A stretch of 41,299 bases of DNA, taken from an uncultured Clostridia bacterium (GTDB taxonomy: Bacteria; Bacillota; Clostridia; Oscillospirales; Acutalibacteraceae). The notes under the pieces were generated by a model. It was not told where the DNA came from. It saw only the letters and a program-made list of their open reading frames with translations, and did not search any database. Shown in pieces: positions 8,891 to 18,595 of this stretch. How positions within the stretch are numbered: the stretch's first letter is position 1; every line of letters begins with the position of its first letter. The stretch spans positions 1 through 41,299 of the forward strand of contig CAMWPJ010000004.1 of the NCBI GenBank assembly GCA_947176035.1, given 5' to 3'. The position numbers and the translations under genes were made by a program.

Positions 8891-11800
8891 TTGCCTGATA
8901 ACTATGATTTACTAATTGAGATTTACTCAAATACAGTCTTAGAAATAGCTACACCTTTAAAATGGCAGCATTTTTTAAAAACTGCTGCATTTAATTACAA
9001 GCAAGATTTTTATAATCAAGTGCTTATATTTGCTCAAAAATCAAACTCTACAGTTATAATGACAGAAAATGATTGGATAAATAAATATAACTGCTCTGTT
9101 AATCAAAATAAAGCTATTAGCTTAATAAATCCGTTAGATAGAAATATCAAAAATGTTTTTGACATTTCTGATACTTCAATAGATAATAAAGATAATAAAC
9201 TCATTCCTATATTTACTTTCAATTCTTCTGATGAAAATATTAATCATACTTTAAATGTTATAAACAAAACATATGAATCAAATGAAAACAATCTAGAAAA
9301 TGCTGTTCTTACAGCTTCTAACAGCATTACTGCTGATGAACTTGAAAACGTATTTGATGAATTAAAAAATGCAATACAAGGTACTCCTGCAGCTCATTTC
9401 AGCACATCGCTACTTCATAATAAGATATCTCGTCTTATTTCTAATTCAGCTGCATATATGTGTTTAGTTCGTTGCGGTTATCCTGTTGAGGATATATTTT
9501 CTAATGCTGACTTTCGTGATATTTCTACTTTTGGAACAAACGGATTAATTTCTGTTGGTACTGTTATGAGCAGAGTATCATTCGAGCTTATGAAAACAAT
9601 TATCAGAGCTAATATAGAAAATGATAAAAAAATGTATGAAATTTCAAATCGTACATTTGCAACACAAGATGAACAGCGATATAATATAAGTACAACAAAT
9701 GAAAGGCAGGAATCTGATAATGAATCTAAACTTCTTCGGACAAAAAAGACTGGATTATCTCAAGGAACACAGACCCATACAATACAACGAAATGGCAACT
9801 CAGGGAACACTGCAAGAACATATAATGAGCATTCAGGAGGAAGCGGAACAGAAGTGGCAGCTCCTAATGGAGCAAAATCAGAAAGAGTGGAAATTGACGG
9901 AACAGCTCAAAACAGAAAATCCGGAAGAATGGATTGGATTAATGACCAACCTGAAAGAGGAAATGAGAGTACAAGTTCTTCAGGAACTGATATACAATTA
10001 AATAAATTAAAAGCGGTAGAGATTGAAAATTCTCTGCCGCTTTCTTTATCTCAAGAACAAATTGATGATGTTCTCTGTCAAGGAAGCAATGTCCAACATA
10101 GCAAATTTCGTATCTTTGACTATTTCTCAAAAAAAGAAACATTAAAAAATAATATTGATTTTTTAAAAACAGAGTATGGCATAGGTGGAGTAAGCGGTCC
10201 CAATATGTTAGGTATTTGGTACGATGCTAAAGGCATTGAAATCACTTCAATTGATAGAAAAGAAAAATATAAGCTATCGTGGAACACAATAGCCAAAAGA
10301 ATAAGACAACTCATTGACCTTAACAGATATTTTTCGGATGAAGAGTTTAAGGCTTATTCTGAATACAAACTAAATTTGTATATATTAGTTAACGGCGCTA
10401 AACCTCATTACAGTTATTCAATCGGTGATTTGGTTTATATAGGAACGAAAAAATACGAAATTGTATCTGCAGATAACCAAGTTGTATTATCAGATGTTGA
10501 ATTCCCTTTATCTCAAGTTCAGTATTCAATAGCCGAATTTGAAAATAAATTAAATGAAAATCCCTTAAATGTGCATTTAAGAGAATCAGTTGATAATAGC
10601 AGTTCTAATAAAGACGAAGAACACAATGAGGTCTTCTTTATAGATAATGAAAAGCAAAGTGTAACCTGGATGTATTACAATTCAGATAGTGATTCAGGCG
10701 GTCAGTATGTTACAAATAACGTGAATTTTGATGTTGTAATCATTGCTGCAGAAAAATTCAAAAAGTCTGACGATTTCTTTAACTATCTTGAAGAAAACTG
10801 TTATCAGGAATTAGCAGATAAGGGTACAGAATTTTTTGCTTCTGCAAAAGAAGAATTTAATAGCATTTCGGATTTTGTTGGTTGCACCCAAGAAACAATG
10901 GATGCTATTGTGGAACGGGTAAATCAAAAATTTAATAAGCCTGCAAAAAAACACAATTTATCAGCAGAAAAGACAATTACCAAAGAGAGTAATGAACCAC
11001 ACTGGCTACAAGATGTACATCAATTGAAATCAGAATATCCTGATTATATAGTTTTGTATCAGGTCGGTGATTTTTATGAAATTTTCGGTGATGATGCAAA
11101 GACTATTGCCAAAGAACTCGATTTGGTATTAGTAGGAAGAGATGCAGGATATAAAAATAGAGTTCCTATGTGTGGTTTTCCTAAACATAGTCTTGAAAAA
11201 TATCAAAAACAGCTTGCAAAATTAGGATATAAAATCATATTGTCTGATATAGAAAATGGTAACAGAAAAACAACGTGGCTATCTCTTGAATACTCTTCAG
11301 ATGTTCAAAGAGCATTAGACCTGATTAATAAATATAAAAAAGATGAATTTGGTTATGACGATGATGCTCCTTATGAAGATTTATCAGATATAGGGCTTGC
11401 TTTTACTGAAACAGAAGATGGTAAGTTTGATATTGACGTTTCGCTCGATCTCACAAATTTAAAAATCACTCAACGATTTGCAGGAAAAATATCAGAAGAG
11501 AGAAAATACAATTCTCTTTCTGAATTGATTGAAGAAGAACTTGAATCAATTTCATTTGATGATTTAGTGTTTATTGATGAAGATAAAATTGCTGAATTAA
11601 AAAAGGAAATTTCACTTGATAATGCAAAAAAACATATTGACCGATTTGTAGATGAAGAAATTGAAGGTTCTGTTGATTTTAGTAATTTATCTAAAGTCAA
11701 TATATTTTTCTCCGAGTTGGGCGATGACAATGAGTACGCTTTTGAAGTAAGTGTTAATCTTATTGATTATTCTTTTAATATGTTTATTGACGGTGAACTT

Positions 11801-14800
11801 GTTAGACTTAATAAGTATGAATCATTGGAAGAACTTATTGAAAAAGAAATTGAAGATAAAGGTTTTGATGATTTTATTTTTGCAGGTAATCAATTAATAT
11901 CTCAAATTGAAAAGGCAGCCACGAGAGTATTAACAGAAGACCTTGCAGTAAAAAGCAATTATAATCTTAATGAGAAAGAAATCACCTATGTAAACAAAAA
12001 AGAGCAATTTCATAGAAATATCGAAGCCATTAAAATTTTGAAACTATGTGAGCAGGAAAACAGATTGGCAACACTTGAAGAACAAGAAGTATTATCCAAT
12101 TATGCCGGCTGGGGCGGTTTATCAGATGCTTTTGATGAAAACAGAAGTAATTGGTCAGCTGAATATGAAGAACTTAAAGAACTCCTCACAGACAACGAAT
12201 ATAAAAATGCACGTGCTTCTACACTTACTGCTTTTTATACTCCGCCTATTGTTATAAAAGCAATGTATAAAGTTCTTGAGAATTTGGGATTCAAAAACGG
12301 AAATATTCTTGACCCTTCCTGCGGTATAGGTAACTTTTTCGGAATGCTTCCAAAAGAATTTCAAAATAGCAAAACCTTTGGTATCGAAATTGATAGTTTA
12401 TCAGGAAGAATGGCAAAACATTTATATCCTGAAACTAAAATTGAAATAAACGGTTTTGAAAACACTTCTCTCCCGGACAGCTTCTTTGATGTAATTGTTG
12501 GCAATGTTCCATTTGGAGATTTTAAAGTATTTGACACACAGTACAATAAACTTAAATTTTTAATACACGATTATTTCATTGCAAAATCTATTGATAAATT
12601 AAGACCCGGCGGCGTAATTGCTGTTATTACTTCTAATGGAGTATCTGGCGGTACTATGGATAGGCAGGATAACCGAGTACGAAAATATATTGCTCAAAGA
12701 TGTAAATTGCTTGGTGCAATTAGACTACCAAACAATGTATTCAGTAAAGCTGCAGGAACTGATATCGGAACAGATATTATGTTTTTGCAGAAAAGAGAAC
12801 GAGCAATTGATATTGACCTCAATCCGCCTGAATGGATTGATACTTATATTTTTCACGAAAGTTTTGATACAGATTCAAACAATATTACGCATCATAATAT
12901 TTTAACAATAAACAAATATTATGACAGTCATCCTGAAATGGTACTTGGGAAACACAGTGTCATTTCAGGTCCTTTCGGTCCGCAAATTGTTTGCAAACCA
13001 TTTAGTGAAACTGATTTATCTGTATTACTTGATGAAGCTGTTAAAAACATAAATGGGAATATTGAAACTGTTGAAATAGATTTCAGTCTGGACAATGATG
13101 CGATTTCATCAATTCCTGCAGATCCGTCAGTTCGTAATTATTCTTTCACTATTCTTGATGGTGAAATATATTATCGTGATAATTCAATAATGTATCAAAA
13201 AACGTTTTCCGATACACGAAGAAATCGAATAATAGGAATGATAGGCATTAGAGATTGCGTAAGACAGCTTTTAGACTATCAGGTAGAAGATTATCCTGAT
13301 AGCGAAATAAAGTCCTTACAAGGCAAATTAAACCGCTTATATGACGATTTCTTTAAGAGTTATGGCGCATTAACTTCAAGGACTAATCAATCATTGTTCC
13401 GTGATGATTGTTCTTCACCTCTTTTGTTTTCATTGGAAAAATTAGATGAATACGGAAACGTTATAGGAAAATCTGATATTTTTTCAAAAAGAACAATAAA
13501 AGCTCATAAAGAAATTGACCACGCTGATACTGCAGCGGATGCATTGGCAATATCTATATCAGAGAGAGCAAAAATTGATATGGAATATATGCAGACACTC
13601 ACTGGAACAACAGAGAAAGAACTATATAATAATCTGCAAGGCGTTATTTTTTATAATCCTAATTATTTCAATAATAATCAAGATGAAAAATACTTAATGG
13701 CTGATGAATACTTATCAGGAAATGTCCGTGATAAGCTAAAATTGGTAAAAGAACTTTCTAAAAGCAACTCAATATTTGATATTAATGTCAAATCACTTGA
13801 AGCAGTTCAGCCAGAAGATTTAAACGCCACTGATATAAGTGTTCGTCTTGGTTCTACTTGGCTTCCTGAAGATATCGTAAATCAATTTATATATGATTTG
13901 CTTGAAACCCCCAAGGAACTGCAAGAGAGTATACAAGCTCGCTATAACAGCTATTTAGGGGAATGGAAAATTAGTAATCGTTCAGCTGACAGTAGTAATA
14001 TAAAGGCTTATAGCACCTTTGGTACAAAACGTGCACACGCTTATCGTATTATTGAAGATACATTAAACTTACGTGATACCAGAATTTTTGATACTTATTA
14101 TGAAAATGGTAAAGAAAAATCAGAATTAAATGCACAGGAAACTGCTATTGCTCAAGGCAAGCAGGAAGCTATTAAACAAGCGTTTAATTCTTGGATATGG
14201 AAAGACCCTGAACGCAGACATAGACTTTGCAATCTGTATAACGAAAAATTCAATTCAATCAGACCAAGAGAATATGATGGTAGTCATATTGTTTATCACG
14301 GAATGAATCCTGAAATTAAATTTAGACCGCATCAAAATGGTGCAGTCGCTCATATGTTATATGGATATAATACTTTATTGGCACATTGTGTAGGGGCAGG
14401 CAAAACGTTTGAGATTGCTGCTGCAGCTATGGAAGCTAAGTATCTTGGTTTGTGTCAAAAATCTATAATAGTAGTACCGAATCATCTTACCGAACAGTGG
14501 GCATCTGAATTCTTATTATTGTATCCAAATGCTAATCTGCTTGTGACAAGAAAAACAGATTTTCAAAAAGAAAATCGTAGAAGATTTTGTTCTAAAATTG
14601 CAACAGGCAATTTTGATGCAATCATAATTGGTCAATCTCAATTTGAAAAAATACCTATGAGTGTTGAAAGACAGAAGAGTATGATTTTCAAACAGATAAG
14701 TGAGCTTGAGCAAGGTATAAGTGATGCTTCAAAAGAAAATGGAGAGCATTTTAGTGTGAAAGCAATGGAACGTTCAAAACGAACTTTGGAAGATAGATTA

Positions 14801-16750
14801 AAACGTCTTACAGAACAAAGTCGTAAGGACAATGTAGTTACGTTTGAACAGCTCGGTGTAGACAAAATGTTTGTTGACGAAGCACATTACTATAAGAATT
14901 TATTTCTTGTAACAAAAATGAGAAATGTTGCCGGAATTGCTCAATCCGAAGCTCAAAAATCAAGTGATTTATTTATGAAATGTCAGTACCTTGATGAGAT
15001 AACAAACAATAAAGGTGTTGTTTTTGCTACCGGAACACCTATTAGCAATAGTATGGTTGAATTATATACTATGCAACGTTATCTTCAGTATGACAGATTA
15101 AAGGAAATGGGACTTGAACGATTTGATGAATGGGCATCTGTTTTTGGAGAAACCACAACAGCTATGGAGCTTGCTCCTGAAGGTACGGGATACCGATTTA
15201 AAACTCGCTTTGCAAAATTCAACAATCTACCTGAACTTATGTCTGTATTCAAAGAAGTTGCTGATATCCGAACTGCAGATATGCTTAATCTTCCTACCCC
15301 AACGGCTAATTATCATAACATAGTTATTAAACCGTCAGAATTTCAGAAAGTTTACATTGAAAAATTAGCAGAACGTTCTGAAGCTATTCATAACAGAAAA
15401 GTAGAACCTTACGAGGATAATATGCTCAAGGTTACTAATGAAGGTCGTAAGTTAGCTTTAGATGAAAGACTTATTAGGTCTAATGTTATCAAAAAAACAA
15501 GTAATAAAGTAGATGCTTGTGTTGATAATGTTTTTGATATTTGGAATAAAACAACTGAAAAAAGCTCTACACAACTTATTTTCTGCGACCTTTCCACTCC
15601 GTCAAAAAATGGGTCATTTAATGTTTATGATGAAATAAAACACGAACTTATACGTAAAGGTGTTCCTGAAAATGAAATCGCATATATACACAATGCTAAT
15701 TCTGAAATACAAAAAAAGAATTTATTTTCAAAAGTTCGTGATGGAAAAATACGTGTTTTAATTGGCTCTACACAGAAGATGGGTGCAGGTACTAATGTTC
15801 AAGACCGTCTGATTGCTTTACATCATTTAGACTGTCCTTGGCGTCCTTCAGATCTCGAGCAAAGGGAAGGTAGAATTATTCGTCAAGGAAATAGTAACAA
15901 GGAAGTTGAAATATTTCGATATGTTACTGAGGCTACATTTGATAGCTATATGTGGCAGCTTGTTGAGAATAAACAAAAATTTATTGCCCAAATTATGACT
16001 TCAAAAACGCCAGTGCGTTCGGCTGAAGATGTAGATGAAACTTCGTTGTCATATGGTGAAGTTAAGGCTCTTGCAAGTGGTAATCCTATGATTATGGAAA
16101 AATGTTCTCTTGAAGCTGAAGTTGGAAAACTTAATATTTTAAAGGCTAATTTTCTTAATCAGAAATATGAGCTTGAAGATAAGATTATAAAATATTACCC
16201 TTGTAAAATACAAAAAGCCAAAGAATATATCAAGAGATTAACACAGGATATTAATTTAGCTGAGAATAATCCTATTTCTAAAAGTGATTCTTTTTCGATT
16301 CAAATTCAGGATAAAATCTACAACGAACGAGCAGATGCAGGAGAGTTAATAATTGAATTATGTAAATCTCTTGAAAAAAACAAATGTAAATGTATAGGTT
16401 TTTATAGAGGTTTTAAGCTTTCAATTTATTATGAAGCAGGAGGCTTTTTTGCTGTGTTAGATAATAAATTGACACACACAGTTACACTTAGCTCTGATGC
16501 TGTAGGCAATATTAGAAGAATCGAAAATGAAATCAAAAGACTTCCAGAATACCTTTCAGATGAGCAAAAAGAACTTGAATCCTTAACTAAAAATCTTGAG
16601 GCAGCAAAGCAAGAAATTAAGGTTGAATTTGCACAAGAAGCGGAACTTATTGAGAAACAAGAAAAACTCGCTAAAGTAACTGCACTTCTTACTAATGATA
16701 GTAAAGCTAAAATTCAATCCAATAAATCAACACCACAAGTAACAGTGTAA
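8891..16750 (+). CDS. giant ICE protein: ArdC-like N-domain, MutS-I-like domain, N6-DNA methylase, SNF2-type helicase
   Basis: A 2619-residue protein that starts at TTG 8891 behind AAAAGGAGA. The N-terminus (WQHFLKTAAFNYKQDFYNQVLIFAQ) resembles the ArdC/LtrC N-domain. Residues about 270-380 are a low-complexity linker. Residues about 712-790 (YPDYIVLYQVGDFYEIFGDDA ... VPMCGFPKHSLEKYQKQL) match the MutS domain I fold pattern. A methylase follows: motif I LDPSCGIG near 1139 and motif IV NVPFG near 1203. The SNF2-like helicase has Walker A VGAGKT near 1834, DEAH near 1996, TGTP near 2047, and motif VI QREGRIIRQG near 2322. Such fusions are common next to conjugation genes in Firmicutes ICEs and are thought to protect or process incoming DNA, but their activity is untested as far as I know. 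It is transcribed alone, between two terminators. Motif IV has V where NPPF is usual, which is normal for this family. Confidence 0.88.
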   Translation: MPDNYDLLIEIYSNTVLEIATPLKWQHFLKTAAFNYKQDFYNQVLIFAQKSNSTVIMTENDWINKYNCSVNQNKAISLINPLDRNIKNVFDISDTSIDNKDNKLIPIFTFNSSDENINHTLNVINKTYESNENNLENAVLTASNSITADELENVFDELKNAIQGTPAAHFSTSLLHNKISRLISNSAAYMCLVRCGYPVEDIFSNADFRDISTFGTNGLISVGTVMSRVSFELMKTIIRANIENDKKMYEISNRTFATQDEQRYNISTTNERQESDNESKLLRTKKTGLSQGTQTHTIQRNGNSGNTARTYNEHSGGSGTEVAAPNGAKSERVEIDGTAQNRKSGRMDWINDQPERGNESTSSSGTDIQLNKLKAVEIENSLPLSLSQEQIDDVLCQGSNVQHSKFRIFDYFSKKETLKNNIDFLKTEYGIGGVSGPNMLGIWYDAKGIEITSIDRKEKYKLSWNTIAKRIRQLIDLNRYFSDEEFKAYSEYKLNLYILVNGAKPHYSYSIGDLVYIGTKKYEIVSADNQVVLSDVEFPLSQVQYSIAEFENKLNENPLNVHLRESVDNSSSNKDEEHNEVFFIDNEKQSVTWMYYNSDSDSGGQYVTNNVNFDVVIIAAEKFKKSDDFFNYLEENCYQELADKGTEFFASAKEEFNSISDFVGCTQETMDAIVERVNQKFNKPAKKHNLSAEKTITKESNEPHWLQDVHQLKSEYPDYIVLYQVGDFYEIFGDDAKTIAKELDLVLVGRDAGYKNRVPMCGFPKHSLEKYQKQLAKLGYKIILSDIENGNRKTTWLSLEYSSDVQRALDLINKYKKDEFGYDDDAPYEDLSDIGLAFTETEDGKFDIDVSLDLTNLKITQRFAGKISEERKYNSLSELIEEELESISFDDLVFIDEDKIAELKKEISLDNAKKHIDRFVDEEIEGSVDFSNLSKVNIFFSELGDDNEYAFEVSVNLIDYSFNMFIDGELVRLNKYESLEELIEKEIEDKGFDDFIFAGNQLISQIEKAATRVLTEDLAVKSNYNLNEKEITYVNKKEQFHRNIEAIKILKLCEQENRLATLEEQEVLSNYAGWGGLSDAFDENRSNWSAEYEELKELLTDNEYKNARASTLTAFYTPPIVIKAMYKVLENLGFKNGNILDPSCGIGNFFGMLPKEFQNSKTFGIEIDSLSGRMAKHLYPETKIEINGFENTSLPDSFFDVIVGNVPFGDFKVFDTQYNKLKFLIHDYFIAKSIDKLRPGGVIAVITSNGVSGGTMDRQDNRVRKYIAQRCKLLGAIRLPNNVFSKAAGTDIGTDIMFLQKRERAIDIDLNPPEWIDTYIFHESFDTDSNNITHHNILTINKYYDSHPEMVLGKHSVISGPFGPQIVCKPFSETDLSVLLDEAVKNINGNIETVEIDFSLDNDAISSIPADPSVRNYSFTILDGEIYYRDNSIMYQKTFSDTRRNRIIGMIGIRDCVRQLLDYQVEDYPDSEIKSLQGKLNRLYDDFFKSYGALTSRTNQSLFRDDCSSPLLFSLEKLDEYGNVIGKSDIFSKRTIKAHKEIDHADTAADALAISISERAKIDMEYMQTLTGTTEKELYNNLQGVIFYNPNYFNNNQDEKYLMADEYLSGNVRDKLKLVKELSKSNSIFDINVKSLEAVQPEDLNATDISVRLGSTWLPEDIVNQFIYDLLETPKELQESIQARYNSYLGEWKISNRSADSSNIKAYSTFGTKRAHAYRIIEDTLNLRDTRIFDTYYENGKEKSELNAQETAIAQGKQEAIKQAFNSWIWKDPERRHRLCNLYNEKFNSIRPREYDGSHIVYHGMNPEIKFRPHQNGAVAHMLYGYNTLLAHCVGAGKTFEIAAAAMEAKYLGLCQKSIIVVPNHLTEQWASEFLLLYPNANLLVTRKTDFQKENRRRFCSKIATGNFDAIIIGQSQFEKIPMSVERQKSMIFKQISELEQGISDASKENGEHFSVKAMERSKRTLEDRLKRLTEQSRKDNVVTFEQLGVDKMFVDEAHYYKNLFLVTKMRNVAGIAQSEAQKSSDLFMKCQYLDEITNNKGVVFATGTPISNSMVELYTMQRYLQYDRLKEMGLERFDEWASVFGETTTAMELAPEGTGYRFKTRFAKFNNLPELMSVFKEVADIRTADMLNLPTPTANYHNIVIKPSEFQKVYIEKLAERSEAIHNRKVEPYEDNMLKVTNEGRKLALDERLIRSNVIKKTSNKVDACVDNVFDIWNKTTEKSSTQLIFCDLSTPSKNGSFNVYDEIKHELIRKGVPENEIAYIHNANSEIQKKNLFSKVRDGKIRVLIGSTQKMGAGTNVQDRLIALHHLDCPWRPSDLEQREGRIIRQGNSNKEVEIFRYVTEATFDSYMWQLVENKQKFIAQIMTSKTPVRSAEDVDETSLSYGEVKALASGNPMIMEKCSLEAEVGKLNILKANFLNQKYELEDKIIKYYPCKIQKAKEYIKRLTQDINLAENNPISKSDSFSIQIQDKIYNERADAGELIIELCKSLEKNKCKCIGFYRGFKLSIYYEAGGFFAVLDNKLTHTVTLSSDAVGNIRRIENEIKRLPEYLSDEQKELESLTKNLEAAKQEIKVEFAQEAELIEKQEKLAKVTALLTNDSKAKIQSNKSTPQVTV

Positions 16751-16779
16751 AATGATTGATTTATAAAAAATATAACAAA

Positions 16780-16806
16780 AGCAGTCGATATCCGACTGCT
16801 TTTTTA
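16780..16806 (+). terminator. Rho-independent terminator after the helicase/methylase gene
   Basis: An 8-bp stem, AGCAGTCG/CGACTGCT, with loop ATATC, is followed by six T. The next gene starts 23 bases later, so the element has a transcription break here. Confidence 0.88.
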
Positions 16807-16828
16807 TTTAAGGAAGTGACTATAATTT

Positions 16829-17935
16829 ATGGCAAATTATATTGAACGACTAAAAGCTATTCCTATTATTGATATTCTTCAAAACATATATGGGATTGAA
16901 ATTAGTCAAAAAGGAAATAGATATTATTGCAAAATCAGGGATGAAAGGACATCATCCTGTGCTGTTTATCCCAATAATACGTTTTATGATTTTGGTGGAG
17001 GAATTGGCGGCGATACCATTTGTCTTATTGAAACATTAGATAATTGTGACCGTAAAACTGCTATGCAAAAGCTCTCGAATTTATATCATATTGAACGAGA
17101 GTATACCAAAAGAGATAAAACAAATCTTATGGATTATGAATGGCGTAAACTTGGAATAGAGCCTGACTTAGTAAGTAAAAATCTTAATATCAATATTATT
17201 GAACACAATGGTCAATGGTCAAGAAATGCAGATATTAATCTTAATCCTACAAATTCTGAACAGATAGAAATGTTTCATCAAAGATATCATATTTCTGTAA
17301 ATGAATTCAGACAAAAAGACCCAACAGCTTATCATAAATTCATAAAAACTAAAGTTTATCATCCTCTTCTTAATGAAAAGGATGATTATTTTTCCCATTT
17401 AAATAGTCTTTATAATTTTTGTTGCGGTATTACGAGCAAAGAATGTGCATTTACAATGGTGGCAACCGACCCTGATACATTCGATATGGCAAAAGAAATT
17501 GAAGCAAAATTTACCCTTTTAAAAAATACTATTGATGATAAATCAGCAATAAAAGTACCTGATATAAAACTAAATCCCCAAACAGATTTAGCTTCTATAT
17601 TAAATGGAACAGCAAAGTTTAAAGTAAGTAAAATATCATATTTTGAGTTGTTTAACTATGCCCAAAAGCTACACCAAAATCTTTCTTCAATTACAGTTTC
17701 TTACGATTCTTATATTCAGATTCACACACCTAAACAGAGTGAATTACGTGGTATTCCTCATTATTCTATGTATCAAAACGGCAATTGCAAAATGTATTGT
17801 ATGGCAAAAGATTACGATAAAATTCTTACACTTTTTCAAGGAGATGTAATTACAAGCAAGCAATTTTCTCGTCCATATGCTCAAGAAAATCAAGTAAAAA
17901 AACAATCTAAAACTGATATAAATTTCAAAAAATAA
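16829..17935 (+). CDS. primase-like protein with degenerate CHC2 zinc finger
   Basis: A 368-residue protein whose N-terminus aligns by eye with the CHC2 zinc-binding domain of DnaG-type primases: a YYCKIRDERTSSCAVYP stretch followed by FYDFGGGIGGDTICLIE. In functional CHC2 fingers the second part carries a C-x2-C pair (FHCFGCGKGGD-like); here those positions are D and G, so only some zinc ligands remain. Residues about 110-180 contain a helix-rich segment, and the rest (about 230-360) has no motif I recognise; no TOPRIM catalytic residues are evident. CHC2-domain proteins sit between the helicase/methylase gene and mob genes in many related ICEs. It may have kept DNA binding and lost primer synthesis, which is inference. 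The ribosome binding site is AAGGAAG, with ATG at 16829. Confidence 0.7.
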   Translation: MANYIERLKAIPIIDILQNIYGIEISQKGNRYYCKIRDERTSSCAVYPNNTFYDFGGGIGGDTICLIETLDNCDRKTAMQKLSNLYHIEREYTKRDKTNLMDYEWRKLGIEPDLVSKNLNINIIEHNGQWSRNADINLNPTNSEQIEMFHQRYHISVNEFRQKDPTAYHKFIKTKVYHPLLNEKDDYFSHLNSLYNFCCGITSKECAFTMVATDPDTFDMAKEIEAKFTLLKNTIDDKSAIKVPDIKLNPQTDLASILNGTAKFKVSKISYFELFNYAQKLHQNLSSITVSYDSYIQIHTPKQSELRGIPHYSMYQNGNCKMYCMAKDYDKILTLFQGDVITSKQFSRPYAQENQVKKQSKTDINFKK

Positions 17936-17965
17936 TTTTTGAAATTCAATGATATTTATGGGGTT

Positions 17966-18021
17966 TCAGGGGACTCCCTGACAAGCGGGATTATGGGGTG
18001 GTCACCCAAATCCCTTGCTTG
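17966..18021 (+). other. candidate origin of transfer (oriT)
   Basis: This short GC-rich island in AT-rich DNA lies directly upstream of the mob genes. It holds one small hairpin, TCAGGG-GACT-CCCTGA (17966-17981), and a larger nested one. In the larger hairpin CAAGC pairs with GCTTG (17982-17986 with 18017-18021), GGGATT pairs with AATCCC (17987-17992 with 18009-18014), and an inner GGGTG-GT-CACCC stem sits at 17996-18007. Hairpins of this kind next to mobC and the relaxase gene are the usual form of oriT. The nick position cannot be read from the sequence. Confidence 0.55.
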
Positions 18022-18072
18022 CCATTCCGTCCACTGGAATTCAAACAAAGAAAAAAGGAGGATAGTATCAGA

Positions 18073-18264
18073 ATGGTTGGGAATAAAGATAAGCAGATTT
18101 TAATTCGTGCTTCCGATTATGAAATTCAGCAAGCAAAATATTTTGCCGCAGAGTGCGGAATTTCTGTTGCAGAATTATTTAGGGTTTCGCTGCGAATGAT
18201 TGCTAACAATTTGCAGCCTTCTAAAATTCCACAGTTTGAAAGACTTTACAACAAGGAGGAATAA
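18073..18264 (+). CDS. small ribbon-helix-helix-like relaxosome protein
   Basis: A 63-residue protein starting at the ATG at 18073, with AAAAAAGGAGG about 11 bases upstream; an earlier in-frame start at 17998 would run through the oriT candidate and is rejected. The sequence has a short beta strand (KQILIRASDYE) followed by two helices (IQQAKYFAAECG, SVAELFRVSLRMIANNL), which is the ribbon-helix-helix layout of small plasmid and ICE DNA-binding proteins. It lies between the putative oriT and mobC, 2 bases before the mobC start, so it is probably an oriT-binding accessory factor or an autorepressor of the mob operon. No residue-level family match can be given. Confidence 0.6.
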   Translation: MVGNKDKQILIRASDYEIQQAKYFAAECGISVAELFRVSLRMIANNLQPSKIPQFERLYNKEE

Positions 18265-18266
18265 AT

Positions 18267-18593
18267 TTGGCAAACAGAAAACGAAATCATCGTGTTCAAG
18301 TTCGATTAGATGACGAAGAATATGCTTTTTTTGAATACAATCTTGAAAGAACAGGATTATCAAAGGAGGTTTATATCAGAAATTTACTGCTGAATAAAAT
18401 TCCAAAAACAAAGGAGGAAAACGAAGCTAACCGCAATATTCTCTCGCAACTCTATTCAATTGGAAACAATTTAAATCAGGTAGCTCGTCTTGCTCATTCT
18501 ATCAAAGTAATTAACGTTGAAAGATATGACAAGGCAGTAGCGGATTTTAAAGAAATTATGGAAAGATTTCTTAACTCTAATTTGGAGGGATAA
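18267..18593 (+). CDS. mobC: MobC-like mobilization protein
   Basis: A 108-residue protein with TTG start at 18267 behind AAGGAGGA. The N-terminal half has a ribbon-helix-helix pattern (HRVQVRLDDEEYAFFEYNLERTGLSKEVYIRNLLL). The second half carries the MobC signature LSQLYSIGNNLNQVARLAH followed by a helix. MobC proteins bind oriT, help melt the nick region and recruit the relaxase. Its stop codon (18591-18593) lies 2 bases before the ATA proposed as the relaxase start, so the GGAGGG near its own 3' end would serve the relaxase. It is co-transcribed with the gene upstream, with a 2-base gap. Confidence 0.85.
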   Translation: MANRKRNHRVQVRLDDEEYAFFEYNLERTGLSKEVYIRNLLLNKIPKTKEENEANRNILSQLYSIGNNLNQVARLAHSIKVINVERYDKAVADFKEIMERFLNSNLEG

Positions 18594-18595
18594 TT

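Noticed and set aside
9699-10001. 100-codon frame inside the giant helicase gene
   Set aside because: It overlaps the low-complexity linker in another frame; the Glu/Gln-rich product has no ribosome binding site and no family.
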